A DNA stretch of 64,000 nt from UBA2040 sp041674745 (GCA_041674745.1 JBAYVD010000004.1:124001-188000), one strand, 5' to 3'. Numbered from the stretch's first letter, positions 17,045 through 26,032 are shown. Notes: generated by a model not told the origin, from the letters alone. Numbers and translations: made by a program.

Positions 17045-18088
17045 ATGGAATTTACTGCTGAGCAAATTGCAGGGATATTGAACGGTGAAATTGTAGGTGA
17101 TTTAAATGCTACGGTGACTGGTTTGTCGAAAATCGAGGAGGGAACGCCAGGAAGTCTTTCCTTTCTTGCCAATCCTAAATACGAAGAACACATTTATGTG
17201 ACCAAATCAACGATTTGTATTGTCAATAAGACCTTTCTTCCGACCAAACCCTTGCCCGAGACACTCACGATGGTGAAAGTAGACGATGCACATGCATGTT
17301 TTGCTAAATTGCTAGAAGTATACGGTCAAATGACCAAAAAACAACCGGCTATCGAGCAACCTTCCCATATTTCTAACTCCGCAACGGTAGGAGAAGGATT
17401 GTATTTGGGCGCTTTTGCCTACATCGGAGAAGCAACAAAAATCGGAAATAATGTCACCATTTATCCGCAAGTTTACATTGGTGAAAATGTAACGATTGGC
17501 GACAATTGCACCATTCACCCAGGAGCTAAAATCTACCAAGAATGTGTGTTGGGCAACAACGTTGTGATTCATGCAGGAACGGTGATTGGTGCGGATGGTT
17601 TTGGCTTTGTTCCAGATCAAAATGGCGTATTCTCAAAAATTCCGCAAATCGGAAATGTTATCATTGAAGACGATGTAGAAATCGGTTCCAACACAACGAT
17701 TGATAGAGCAACCTTGGGTTCAACTTTCATCCGAAAAGGCGTGAAATTGGACAACTTGATTCAAATTGCGCACAACGTAGACGTAGGTCAGCATTCAGCT
17801 ATGGCGGCACAAGTAGGTGTTGCTGGTTCAGCGAAAATTGGTCGTCACGTGATGGTGGGTGGACAAGCTGGAATCAGTGGTCACATTACCATTGCGGATC
17901 AAACGCAAATTGTTGGTCAATCCGGCATTCCAAATTCAGTGAAGAAAAAAGCTACGCTGATGGGCTCACCAGGAATTCCAATTGATGACTTTAAAAAATC
18001 GTACTTCGGCTTCCGTAAATTGCCGTACATCTTGAATAAATTGCAAGAATTAGACACAAAAATAAAATCGCTTACCAAAGAAAAATAG
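17045..18088 (+). CDS. lpxD: UDP-3-O-(3-hydroxyacyl)glucosamine N-acyltransferase
   Basis: 347-residue LpxD, third step of lipid A synthesis. It adds the second hydroxyacyl chain from ACP. An N-terminal uridine-binding domain (about 1-100, with GSLSFLANPKYEEHIY) is followed by a left-handed beta helix of hexapeptide repeats (IGNNVTIYPQVYIGENVTIG and so on, about 108-310). The catalytic-His region is LDNLIQIAHNVDVGQHSAM near residue 240. First gene of lpxD-lpxC/fabZ-lpxA, with only 2 nt to the next start. Confidence 0.95.
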   Translation: MEFTAEQIAGILNGEIVGDLNATVTGLSKIEEGTPGSLSFLANPKYEEHIYVTKSTICIVNKTFLPTKPLPETLTMVKVDDAHACFAKLLEVYGQMTKKQPAIEQPSHISNSATVGEGLYLGAFAYIGEATKIGNNVTIYPQVYIGENVTIGDNCTIHPGAKIYQECVLGNNVVIHAGTVIGADGFGFVPDQNGVFSKIPQIGNVIIEDDVEIGSNTTIDRATLGSTFIRKGVKLDNLIQIAHNVDVGQHSAMAAQVGVAGSAKIGRHVMVGGQAGISGHITIADQTQIVGQSGIPNSVKKKATLMGSPGIPIDDFKKSYFGFRKLPYILNKLQELDTKIKSLTKEK

Positions 18089-18090
18089 AA

Positions 18091-19491
18091 ATGGCGGATA
18101 TGCAAAAAACCCTCAAGGAGGAAATTCATTTGTCAGGCATTGGCTTACACACCGGAGAGAAAGTAAATATTCATATTCTTCCAGCACCCGAAAATCACGG
18201 TTTTAAATTCCAACGAATGGATTTGGAAGGTCAACCCGTCATAAAAGCAGATTGTGATTTGGTGGTAGCAACTGACCGAGGAACGACTTTGGAGTTCAAT
18301 GGCGCACGCGTGTATACCACCGAGCACATTTTGGCGGCTTTGGCTGGAATGGAAGTGGACAATGCGATGATTCAAATCGATGGTCCGGAGATTCCAATCA
18401 TGGATGGAAGTTCGTTGCTTTTTGTACAAGCCATTGAAGCCGTTGGGTTGGTGGAGCAAGCAGCCGAAAGAAACTATTTCGTTTTGGAAGAAAACGTGAA
18501 ATGGGAAGACCTCGACAAAGGAATTGAGTTTTTGGCCGTTCCAGATGATCATTATCGCATCACGGTGATGGTGGATTACAAATCGCCTGTTTTGGGTACA
18601 CAGCACTCTAGCATGTACCACATTGGTGAGTTCAAAAAGGAAATTGCGCCTTGTCGAACATTCGTGTTCTTGCGTGAGTTGGAATTTTTGGCGAGCAACA
18701 ATTTGATCAAAGGAGGAGACTTGGACAACGCTATCGTATTGGTGGAACGGGAGCAAGTGGATCCTGAAGAACTGAAACGTTTGGCAAAACTATTGGGAAA
18801 AGAAAGTCTGGAAATCAAAGTAGAAGGCATTGGAGTGTTGAACACCAATAAATTGCAATTCGAAAATGAACCAGCTCGACATAAATTATTGGATATTATT
18901 GGTGATTTGGCTTTGTTGGGTCGACCGATCAAAGGCCACATTTTAGGTGCACGCCCAGGCCATTCTGGCAATGTGCGTTTCGCCAAAGTATTGAAAGAAC
19001 AAATTAAAAAACAAGAAGGACAAGGCAAATATTTCGATTTAACGAAAAAGCCTTTGTACGATATCAACGACATTGAAAAAATGTTGCCACACCGTTATCC
19101 ATTCTTGTTGGTAGACAAAGTGATGGAAATCGGCGAAGAAACGATTATCGGCGTGAAAAACGTTACGATGAACGAACCGATGTTCCAAGGTCACTTCCCC
19201 GGAAATCCAGTTTTCCCAGGTGTTTTGCAAATTGAAGCAACGGCACAAGTAGGAGGCATTTTCGCTTTGAGCAAAGTAGAAGATCCGCATTTGTATTCAA
19301 CGTATTTTATGAAAATCGACAATGTGAAATTCAAACAAAAAGTATTGCCAGGCGATACCATTGTGTTTGAATTGCATTTGCTGTCACCAATGCGTCGTGG
19401 ATTGGTTCACATGGGCGGAAAAGCCTATGTAAACGGTCAGGTAGTCATGGAGGCAGAAATGTTGGCACAAGTCATCAAAGACAAAGTATAA
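18091..19491 (+). CDS. lpxC-fabZ: Bifunctional UDP-3-O-acyl-GlcNAc deacetylase / 3-hydroxyacyl-ACP dehydratase
   Basis: 466 residues, a natural fusion typical of Bacteroidota. The N-terminal LpxC (about 1-305) holds zinc and catalytic motifs TTEHILAALAGM near residue 77, IPIMDGSS near 103, APCRTFVFLRELEFL near 185, KGGDLDNAIV near 207 and ARHKLLDIIGDLALLG near 264. The C-terminal FabZ (about 320-466) has the catalytic His in MLPHRYPFLLVDKV near 333 and the acidic catalytic residue in GHFPGNPVFPGVLQIEA near 366-382. It commits lipid A precursors and also supplies fatty acid elongation. The lpxA start follows with no gap. Confidence 0.96.
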   Translation: MADMQKTLKEEIHLSGIGLHTGEKVNIHILPAPENHGFKFQRMDLEGQPVIKADCDLVVATDRGTTLEFNGARVYTTEHILAALAGMEVDNAMIQIDGPEIPIMDGSSLLFVQAIEAVGLVEQAAERNYFVLEENVKWEDLDKGIEFLAVPDDHYRITVMVDYKSPVLGTQHSSMYHIGEFKKEIAPCRTFVFLRELEFLASNNLIKGGDLDNAIVLVEREQVDPEELKRLAKLLGKESLEIKVEGIGVLNTNKLQFENEPARHKLLDIIGDLALLGRPIKGHILGARPGHSGNVRFAKVLKEQIKKQEGQGKYFDLTKKPLYDINDIEKMLPHRYPFLLVDKVMEIGEETIIGVKNVTMNEPMFQGHFPGNPVFPGVLQIEATAQVGGIFALSKVEDPHLYSTYFMKIDNVKFKQKVLPGDTIVFELHLLSPMRRGLVHMGGKAYVNGQVVMEAEMLAQVIKDKV

Positions 19492-20268
19492 ATGATTAGT
19501 CCATTCGCACATATTTCTTCGGAAGCAACGATTGGTGAAAATGTAACCATTCAGCCTTTTTCACACATTTACGAAGATGTAATCATTGGAGATGGGTGTG
19601 TCATTCACTCCAATGTTAGTTTGTATCCCGGTACCCGCTTGGGTAAAAATTGTGAAGTTTTTCCTGGCGCTGTTATTGGGGTGGTTCCACAAGATTTAAA
19701 ATTCGAAGGGGAATACACGACAGTTGAAATTGGTGATAACACCAAAATTCGTGAGTGTGTTACGATACACCGTGGGACAAAAGACAGAATGACAACTAAA
19801 ATTGGAAAAAATTGTCTGCTTATGACCTATGTGCACATCGCGCATGATTGTCAGTTAGGAGACAACGTTATTTTGGCCAGTTATGTCGGACTTTCTGGTC
19901 ACGTTACGATCGATGATTTTGCTATCATTGAAGGGAAAGCGGCAGCGCAACAATTCGTGCACATTGGTGCGCATTGTTTTATCGGTGGTGCTTCCTTGAT
20001 TCGAAAAGATGTGCCGCCGTATATCAAAGCTGCTCGTGAACCGATGACCTATGCAGGAGTAAATTCGGTAGGTTTGAGACGAAGAGGTATGACAGATGAG
20101 CAAATACGTGAAATCGAAGACATTTACCGAGTGGTGTATGTTCAGAATAGCAATATTTCCAAAGGAATTGCAACCGTTCGAGAAACGATGGCATCTAGTC
20201 CGCTGGTAGAAGAGATTCTTGGATTCATTCAAGGGTCTGATAAAGGCGTAATTCGAGGATTGATTTAA
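19492..20268 (+). CDS. lpxA: UDP-N-acetylglucosamine acyltransferase
   Basis: 258-residue LpxA, first step of lipid A synthesis. A left-handed beta helix of hexapeptides fills residues about 1-185. The region with the catalytic His and neighbours reads LLMTYVHIAHDCQLGDNVIL near 109-128. The C-terminal helical domain begins near 195 (GLRRRGMTDEQIREIEDIYR). Third gene of the lpx operon, starting directly after the lpxC/fabZ stop. Confidence 0.96.
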   Translation: MISPFAHISSEATIGENVTIQPFSHIYEDVIIGDGCVIHSNVSLYPGTRLGKNCEVFPGAVIGVVPQDLKFEGEYTTVEIGDNTKIRECVTIHRGTKDRMTTKIGKNCLLMTYVHIAHDCQLGDNVILASYVGLSGHVTIDDFAIIEGKAAAQQFVHIGAHCFIGGASLIRKDVPPYIKAAREPMTYAGVNSVGLRRRGMTDEQIREIEDIYRVVYVQNSNISKGIATVRETMASSPLVEEILGFIQGSDKGVIRGLI

Positions 20269-20276
20269 TCAATAAA

Positions 20277-20365
20277 AAGTTACAAGTTACTAGTTGCAAG
20301 TTTAAAGGTTCTCACTTTGAACTTGCAACTTTGAATTGCTCAGCAATAACTTGTAACTTGCAACT
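20277..20365. repeat. Inverted AGTTGCAAGTT-type intergenic repeat
   Basis: The gap between lpxA and rlmD is filled by AGTTACAAGTT and AGTTGCAAGTT on the left (20277-20303) and their complements AACTTGCAACT and AACTTGTAACTTGCAACT on the right (20320-20365). It can fold as a long imperfect hairpin just upstream of the rlmD start. Confidence 0.65.
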
Positions 20366-20374
20366 AATAAAAAA

Positions 20375-21802
20375 ATGAATCGCGGAGAAGTAATAGAAGT
20401 AAAAATTAGTGAATACGCTTTTGGCGGTCGCGGAATCGCAAAATTGCCGACAGAGGATGGTTTTTTTGTTGTTTTTGTCGACAATTGTTTTCCTGGCCAG
20501 ATGGTTCGAGCACGCGTTGAGAAGAAAAAAAAGAAATACGCTGAAGCGAAATTAATCGATGTTATCGAACGAAGTAGCGAAGAAACGGTTTCTGAATTTC
20601 AAGAAATTTCAGGTGGACCGTATATATTTGTTCCTGTTGAGCGACAAGAAGAAGTAAAGAAAGCTTCAACGTTAGAAACATTTCGTCGTTTGTCGAATGT
20701 GCGCGATGTAGAGGACAAATTTGACACCTTTATTTCTTCGCCCAATCATTATTTCTACCGCAACAAGATGGAATATAGTTTCTCTTGTATTGAGCACGAT
20801 ATTCATACGGGTGAGGAACGAGACGAAGCTTTTGCATTGGGGTTCAAACGACGTGGAACTTGGTGGAAAGTTGAAAATTTAGCCAAACCGTCGGGAATGT
20901 TCGACGAAGAATGGGAAACCAAATTGATTCAAATTCGCGATTATTTAGTAAAAACAGGTTTGCCAGCTTGGCACCCACCCAAAAAGCATGGTTTTTTCCG
21001 GCACATTGTGGTGCGAAAATCCTTTGCAGAAAACAAATTGTTGCTGAATTTGGTAACGTCTTCAGAAGGACGGAAATCGTTTGATGCACCTGCTTTTGCG
21101 GCCTTTGTCAAAGAACTGATGGGGGATCGAGTGGCTGGTTTGTGGCACACCATCAACGACAAAGTAGCCGACCGAGCCAAAATTGAAAATGGCACGTCCA
21201 GCTTGCTTTTTGGAACCGAAAAAATCAATGAAACCTTGTTGGGATTGAATTTTGAAATCAGCATGGAAAGCTTTTTTCAAACCAATCCAAAATGTGCTGA
21301 ATTGTTGTACACCAAAGCATTGGATTACGTTTTCGAAGAAGAATTGAAAGACGATGAAATCATCATGGACTTGTTTTGCGGGACGGGAACCATTGGTCAA
21401 ATTTTAACGACACGAAAATCCAACGCAAAAATTGTGGGGGTGGACATTGTGGAAGAAGCCATCATTGACGCACGAAAAAATGCGAAGAACAATGGAATTT
21501 CCAATATCGACTTTTACGCCGCGGACGTTGGGAAATTTTTGCGAGAACATCCAGAATTTCAAGGAAAAATCGGAACGATCATTTTAGATCCGCCAAGAGC
21601 TGGAATTGCGCCAAAAACCTTGCTGAAGGTAATTGAATTGGGCGCGAAAAACATCGTTTACATCTCGTGTAATCCATCTACTCAAGCCAGAGATACAGAA
21701 ACATTGCTGCAGAATGGTTTTATCTTAGAGAAGATCTCTTTGGTGGATCAATTTCCGCATACCGGGCACATTGAGAGTATCGCGAAGTTTAAGTTGGCGT
21801 AG
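20375..21802 (+). CDS. rlmD: 23S rRNA (uracil-C5)-methyltransferase, RlmD-like, without Fe-S cysteines
   Basis: 475-residue TrmA/RlmD-type methyltransferase forming m5U in RNA. An N-terminal TRAM domain (about 1-60, KISEYAFGGRGIAKLPTEDG) precedes the catalytic domain. The SAM site is MDLFCGTGTIGQIL near residue 331. DPPRAG lies near 409, and the catalytic cysteine is in YISCNPSTQARD near 430. The region where E. coli RlmD binds a 4Fe-4S cluster reads ISGGPYIFVPVERQEEVKK here, without the cysteines. The rRNA position modified is therefore less certain than the chemistry. Confidence 0.85.
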   Translation: MNRGEVIEVKISEYAFGGRGIAKLPTEDGFFVVFVDNCFPGQMVRARVEKKKKKYAEAKLIDVIERSSEETVSEFQEISGGPYIFVPVERQEEVKKASTLETFRRLSNVRDVEDKFDTFISSPNHYFYRNKMEYSFSCIEHDIHTGEERDEAFALGFKRRGTWWKVENLAKPSGMFDEEWETKLIQIRDYLVKTGLPAWHPPKKHGFFRHIVVRKSFAENKLLLNLVTSSEGRKSFDAPAFAAFVKELMGDRVAGLWHTINDKVADRAKIENGTSSLLFGTEKINETLLGLNFEISMESFFQTNPKCAELLYTKALDYVFEEELKDDEIIMDLFCGTGTIGQILTTRKSNAKIVGVDIVEEAIIDARKNAKNNGISNIDFYAADVGKFLREHPEFQGKIGTIILDPPRAGIAPKTLLKVIELGAKNIVYISCNPSTQARDTETLLQNGFILEKISLVDQFPHTGHIESIAKFKLA

Positions 21803-21844
21803 TCAATAATCACATAATCCAATCATTCAGTATCAAAAATGATT

Positions 21845-22423
21845 TCAATTATTGCCGCAGTTTTCATTGTAAAAAAGAACCAGCTCTTGAATTTGTCCAA
21901 AGGATGACTTATCAACCATTTTGTTAAAAGAAGAACAGGTTTCATCCAATGATTTTAATTTTTTCTTCCAATTCAGGGCAATCATAGTAAAATCGAGTTC
22001 GGTATCATTTCTAAGTACTGCATGGTATGTTATATTTTGGGCAACCTCCATTTCTTTGGTTGCCTCATTGGTTGTTGTATTGACATTATAAATGAAACAC
22101 AACATCATAGGGCCATCCACAATAAGTTCTAAAAACATCCAGCTTTTAGCACCATAATTGGCAGGATTAGAGACTCTGCCACTGACAAAAATTCTTCCAT
22201 TTTGTGAATATCTCAAAATATCCTTTGGCGAATATTTCACCTCCTTTCCATCGATTTGGGCTCGCACTTTCCCTAATTTTGTGGTCAATTGACAAAAAAT
22301 AGTATCCCTTTCGTTGTTAATTATAAAATCTTCATTTTGAGCATTCAAACTCAATGATGAGGTTGTAAAAAAGACAAAAGTAACTAGAATGAGTTGGATC
22401 GTTTCAGCGAATTTAGAGTTCAT
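21845..22423 (-). CDS. Secreted uncharacterised protein
   Basis: 192 residues with a signal peptide (about 1-29, ending SLSLNAQ). The mature part begins EDFIINNERDTIFCQL and continues VKYSPKDILRYSQNGRIFVSGR. This is a pattern seen in Bacteroidota secreted proteins in which a unit DxIxxxxGDTIxC is followed by a beta-rich domain. No catalytic residues were recognised. It is convergent with rlmD and divergent from cinA, so probably transcribed alone. Confidence 0.7.
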   Translation of the reverse strand: MNSKFAETIQLILVTFVFFTTSSLSLNAQNEDFIINNERDTIFCQLTTKLGKVRAQIDGKEVKYSPKDILRYSQNGRIFVSGRVSNPANYGAKSWMFLELIVDGPMMLCFIYNVNTTTNEATKEMEVAQNITYHAVLRNDTELDFTMIALNWKKKLKSLDETCSSFNKMVDKSSFGQIQELVLFYNENCGNN

Positions 22424-22649
22424 TTTTTATTGGGTTAACAGTGAGTAATTACCGTAAAAATAAGATTAATTATAAATTAGTTGATTCAAATTACTTTTGG
22501 TTTGTACCTTTCTTAGGTGCTAAAATTATTCAGTCGCGGTTCGTAAAGTGCTGTCGCATTGATTATACCTATAAATAGCACCAATTCATTTATTTAAACC
22601 CGACATAAACAATCCGTAATTCTTCCATATGTAATCCATTAAACCTTCG

Positions 22650-22657
22650 TAAATTTG
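22650..22657 (+). promoter_or_regulatory. Candidate -7 promoter box for cinA
   Basis: TAAATTTG, exact TAnnTTTG, ending 4 nt before the cinA ATG, suggesting a leaderless or nearly leaderless mRNA. The rest of the 238-bp gap before cinA shows nothing else recognised. Confidence 0.45.
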
Positions 22658-22661
22658 CCAC

Positions 22662-23906
22662 ATGAAAGCAGCCCTTATTTCGATTGGCGACGAATTGTTA
22701 ATCGGTCAAACAATCAACACCAACGCCGCTTGGTTGGGAAAAGAATTGTCTCAAATAGGAATTCCAGTTACGAAAAGTTGGACCATTTCCGACGATCCTG
22801 ACGAAATCTGCAGCAGTTTGGATCAATTGATTCCGCAAGTTCAATTGGTGATTTTAACAGGTGGTTTAGGGCCAACCAAAGACGATTTGACCAAGTATAC
22901 GCTGACGAAATATTTCCAGACACATTTGGAAATTGTTCCAGAAGTTTTGGAGCGAATTGCTGATTTTTTCAAAAAACGCGGTCGTGAAATGTCCGAAGTA
23001 AACATTCAGCAAGCAGCACTTCCCGTAGCGGCAGAAATCATGCACAATTACCACGGTACGGCTTGCGGCATGTGGTTTGAAAAAGACGGTTGCATTGTGA
23101 TTAGTTTACCAGGTGTTCCGTATGAAATGCATGGAATTATGATAGATGAAGTATTCCCTAAATTGAAACAACGATTTGATACACAGGAGTTGTATCATCA
23201 AACGTTGATGACACAAGGCATCGGTGAATCGTTTTTAGCGGAACGTATAGAGGACTGGGAAAACAAAGTGCGCGACGAAGGTTTAGGCTTGGCGTATTTG
23301 CCATCCCCTGGTTTGGTGAAATTGCGATTAAGTTCAAAAAATGGCAGTGTAGACGAAGAAAAAATTCACCGGTATTTGAACGAAGTGATTGATATACTTC
23401 CAAACTATGCCTATACCTTGGGCGATCGAAAAATAGCCGATGTATTGGGCAAGTTGTTGCTTGAAAAAGGAATGACCATCGGGACGGTTGAAAGTTGCAC
23501 TGGAGGAGCCATCGCCAACGAATTGGTTGAAATTGCGGGTTCATCGGCGTATTATGTCGGCAGTATCGTTGCTTACAGCTACGAAGTAAAAGAGAAATAT
23601 TTAAAAATAGATCACCAGGAATTGGTGGAGCATGGCGCCGTTAGCGAAAAGGTCGTGGTACGCATGGCAAAAAAAGGAAGAAAAAAATTGGGCGTCGATT
23701 TGTGTATCGCCACTTCGGGTATAGCCGGTCCAACAGGAGGCTTGCCAGAAAAACCGGTTGGGACGGTTTGGATTGCCATTTCGACGAAAAATAGAGTATG
23801 GGCAAAACGTTTTCAATTTGGTGATAACCGAGAAAGAAACATCACAATGACGGCGTTAACAGCACTAAATTGTGCCCGTTGTGAAGTTTTAGGATTAAAT
23901 TCTTAA
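22662..23906 (+). CDS. cinA: CinA family nicotinamide-nucleotide amidohydrolase / competence-damage protein
   Basis: 414 residues with the two usual CinA domains. N-terminal (about 1-170) is a molybdopterin-binding-like COG1058 domain (ISIGDELLIGQTINTNAAWL, then VILTGGLGPTKDDLTKY). C-terminal (about 255-405) is an NMN amidohydrolase (PncC-like) domain with GTVESCTGGAIANELVEIAG near 274-293 and CIATSGIAGPTGGLPEKPVG near 347-366. It recycles NMN and may repair pyridine nucleotides. It is followed by the ribosomal protein cluster, which probably has its own promoter. Confidence 0.93.
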   Translation: MKAALISIGDELLIGQTINTNAAWLGKELSQIGIPVTKSWTISDDPDEICSSLDQLIPQVQLVILTGGLGPTKDDLTKYTLTKYFQTHLEIVPEVLERIADFFKKRGREMSEVNIQQAALPVAAEIMHNYHGTACGMWFEKDGCIVISLPGVPYEMHGIMIDEVFPKLKQRFDTQELYHQTLMTQGIGESFLAERIEDWENKVRDEGLGLAYLPSPGLVKLRLSSKNGSVDEEKIHRYLNEVIDILPNYAYTLGDRKIADVLGKLLLEKGMTIGTVESCTGGAIANELVEIAGSSAYYVGSIVAYSYEVKEKYLKIDHQELVEHGAVSEKVVVRMAKKGRKKLGVDLCIATSGIAGPTGGLPEKPVGTVWIAISTKNRVWAKRFQFGDNRERNITMTALTALNCARCEVLGLNS

Positions 23907-23988
23907 AAAAAAGATAAAATACTTTGGTTATTTTTCAAATAATTACTTCCTTTGCACCCCATTTAGAATTTGGAAAAAAGAAAAGAAC

Positions 23989-24225
23989 ATGTCACGAGTT
24001 TGTCAATTAACAGGTAAGTCGGTAATGGTAGGGAACAATGTATCTCACTCCAACCGCAAAACGAAACGTAAATTCCTTCCGAATTTACTAGTAAAGAAAT
24101 TTTACATTCCGGAAGAGGATACATATATTTCGTTGAAAGTTTCAGCTGCTGCTTTACGTACAGTAAACAAGAAAGGAATTTCTGCTTGCTTGAAAGAAGC
24201 ACGTGCGAAAGGATTCTTGAAGTAA
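23989..24225 (+). CDS. rpmB: 50S ribosomal protein L28
   Basis: 78-residue L28 of the large subunit. The start SRVCQLTGKSVMVGNNVSHS and the basic stretch NRKTKRKFLPNL are diagnostic. It heads rpmB-rpmG-DUF4295, with 41 nt to rpmG, an arrangement conserved in Bacteroidota. Confidence 0.97.
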   Translation: MSRVCQLTGKSVMVGNNVSHSNRKTKRKFLPNLLVKKFYIPEEDTYISLKVSAAALRTVNKKGISACLKEARAKGFLK

Positions 24226-24266
24226 ATAATTGCGATTCGCGTTAGTGGACGATAAAAAGTAAAGAG

Positions 24267-24455
24267 ATGGCTAAGAAAGGTAAAGGAAATAGAATTCAGA
24301 TCATATTGGAGTGCACGGAGCACAAAGAGTCTGGTATGGCTGGAACTTCTCGATATATTTCGACGAAGAATAGAAAGAATACACCAGAGAGAATGGAAAT
24401 ACGCAAGTACAATCCAATCTTGAAACGTTACACGGTTCATAAAGAAATTAAATAA
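24267..24455 (+). CDS. rpmG: 50S ribosomal protein L33
   Basis: 62-residue L33 of the large subunit. It has NRIQIILECTEHKESGM and YISTKNRKNTPERMEIRKYN. There is only one cysteine, so this is the zinc-free form without the CxxC pairs of the zinc-binding paralogue. It lies between rpmB and the DUF4295 gene. Confidence 0.97.
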   Translation: MAKKGKGNRIQIILECTEHKESGMAGTSRYISTKNRKNTPERMEIRKYNPILKRYTVHKEIK

Positions 24456-24463
24456 GTTAAGAC

Positions 24464-24619
24464 ATGGCAAAGAAAGTAGTAGCATCCCTACAAAAAGGTG
24501 GTGGAAAAGAGCACACGAAAGTGATCAACATGTTCAAGAACGATAAAGGTTCATACAACTTCAAAGAAGAAATCGTTCACCAAGACAAAGTGAAAGAGTG
24601 GTTCGCTGCTCAAAAATAA
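24464..24619 (+). CDS. DUF4295 family small basic protein
   Basis: 51-residue protein from ATG at 24464 to TAA at 24617-24619. It begins AKKVVASLQKGGGKEHTKV and ends VKEWFAAQK. Proteins of the DUF4295 family occur after rpmB-rpmG across Bacteroidota and are thought to be ribosome-associated. The 8-nt distance from rpmG and the terminator directly after it place it in the ribosomal operon. The precise role is inferred from context. Confidence 0.9.
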   Translation: MAKKVVASLQKGGGKEHTKVINMFKNDKGSYNFKEEIVHQDKVKEWFAAQK

Positions 24620-24643
24620 ACTTTGTTTAACATAGTTTTTAGT

Positions 24644-24675
24644 AGCCTTCGGACTGTTGTTCGAAGGCTTTTTTT
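24644..24675 (+). terminator. Rho-independent terminator of the rpmB operon
   Basis: Perfect 8-bp stem AGCCTTCG (24644-24651) / CGAAGGCT (24662-24669), 10-nt loop, then a T run to 24675 that runs straight into the ftsY promoter box. Confidence 0.9.
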
Positions 24676-24682
24676 ATTTTTG
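24675..24682 (+). promoter_or_regulatory. Candidate -7 promoter box for ftsY
   Basis: TATTTTTG, exact TAnnTTTG, ending 5 nt before the ftsY ATG and sharing its first T with the preceding terminator tract. Confidence 0.4.
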
Positions 24683-24687
24683 TACCC

Positions 24688-25641
24688 ATGGCATTCTTCG
24701 GATTATTTTCAAAAGAGAAAAAAGAAACTCTCGATAAAGGTTTAGAAAAAACTAAACAAAGTTTTCTAACCAAGCTCACACGCACGCTTGTCGGTAAATC
24801 CAAAGTGGACGACGAAGTCTTAGACGACTTAGAAGAAGTGTTGATTTCTTCCGATGTAGGCGTTGAAACGACTTTGAAAATCATCGACCGAATTCAAGAC
24901 CGTGTTTCACGCGACAAAGTTTTAGGTACCGGAGAATTGAATGCCATTCTGAAAGAAGAAATTGCCGCCTTGTTGGAAGAAAACAATGTGGGTATTACAA
25001 CCGATTTCAATATTGCCAAACACGGCGATAATCCACATGTTATTATGGTTGTGGGCGTAAACGGTGTTGGTAAAACAACGACGATTGGTAAATTGGCACA
25101 TCAATTCAAATCGGCTGGTAAAAAAGTAGTTTTGGGCGCAGCGGATACTTTTCGTGCAGCAGCAGTCGATCAATTGATTATTTGGTCGGAAAGAGTGGGT
25201 GTGGATATCGTTCAACAAGGAATGAACGCTGACCCTGCTTCGGTTGCTTTTGATACCTTACAATCCGCGAAAGCGCAAAATGCGGATGTAGTGATTATTG
25301 ATACGGCGGGTCGTTTGCACAACAAAGTCAATTTGATGAACGAATTGAGCAAAATCAAGCGGGTAATGGAAAAGGTAATTCCAGGCGCTCCGCATGAAAT
25401 TTTGTTGGTGTTGGACGGTTCAACAGGTCAAAATGCTTTTGAACAAGCCAAACAATTTTCGTTGGCAACTGAAATCAATGCTTTGGCGATTACGAAATTG
25501 GATGGAACCGCCAAAGGAGGCGTGGTTATCGGTATTTCAGATCAAATGAAAATTCCGGTGAAATACATTGGTATGGGTGAAGGCATCAATGATTTGCATG
25601 TATTTGATAAAACGGAATTTGTAGATTCACTCTTTTCTTAA
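24688..25641 (+). CDS. ftsY: Signal recognition particle receptor FtsY
   Basis: 317-residue SRP receptor GTPase that docks ribosome-nascent-chain complexes at the membrane. It has a short N-terminus (no long acidic A domain), then the N helical bundle (about 20-95) and the G domain. P loop GVNGVGKTTTIGKLA near residue 122, GAADTFRAAAVDQL near 150, DTAGR near 205 and TKLDGTAKGG near 270 are all present. It stands alone, downstream of the ribosomal operon. Confidence 0.96.
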   Translation: MAFFGLFSKEKKETLDKGLEKTKQSFLTKLTRTLVGKSKVDDEVLDDLEEVLISSDVGVETTLKIIDRIQDRVSRDKVLGTGELNAILKEEIAALLEENNVGITTDFNIAKHGDNPHVIMVVGVNGVGKTTTIGKLAHQFKSAGKKVVLGAADTFRAAAVDQLIIWSERVGVDIVQQGMNADPASVAFDTLQSAKAQNADVVIIDTAGRLHNKVNLMNELSKIKRVMEKVIPGAPHEILLVLDGSTGQNAFEQAKQFSLATEINALAITKLDGTAKGGVVIGISDQMKIPVKYIGMGEGINDLHVFDKTEFVDSLFS

Positions 25642-25656
25642 CTAAAATTTGAAACG

Positions 25657-26004
25657 ATGGGCGAAAATCATGATAAAGTAATTTCTATTTTGGCCTACAT
25701 TCCTTTTTTGGGATGGATTATTGCTTTGATTTTAAACAGTGACAAAGCAGGTGAGGAAAAGTCTTACAACGCATTTCATTTGCGCCAAGGATTGGGACTT
25801 TTTGCCCTCTGGCTCATTTATTCGGTTTTGAAATGGATCATTATTTGGATTCCCCTGTTGGGTATCTTTGCTGACCGAATGATTGTCATTGCTTTCATTT
25901 TTATAGGAATCCTGGGCATCCTGAATGCTTACAAAGGTTTGAAACGACCGTTGCCACTCATTGGTGAAACCATTGAGAAATTATTAGCATCAGCGTTTGA
26001 TTAG
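25657..26004 (+). CDS. DUF4870-like small membrane protein
   Basis: 115 residues, hydrophobic, three to four predicted helices. It has ILAYIPFLGWIIALIL near residues 9-24, the short soluble loop SYNAFHLRQGLGLFALWL near 38-55, and a C-terminal GLKRPLPLIG turn. The order of helix, YNAFHLRQ loop and two helices matches the DUF4870 / Tic20-like group of small membrane proteins. It starts 15 nt after ftsY and may be co-transcribed. Function unknown. Confidence 0.75.
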   Translation: MGENHDKVISILAYIPFLGWIIALILNSDKAGEEKSYNAFHLRQGLGLFALWLIYSVLKWIIIWIPLLGIFADRMIVIAFIFIGILGILNAYKGLKRPLPLIGETIEKLLASAFD

Positions 26005-26032
26005 AGTAATTCTCCTTTTCGAAAATCAACCA

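Noticed and set aside
18145..18756. Minus-strand frame (203 codons) opposite lpxC/fabZ
   Set aside because: Antisense to conserved LpxC motifs, no recognisable domain and no promoter or RBS.
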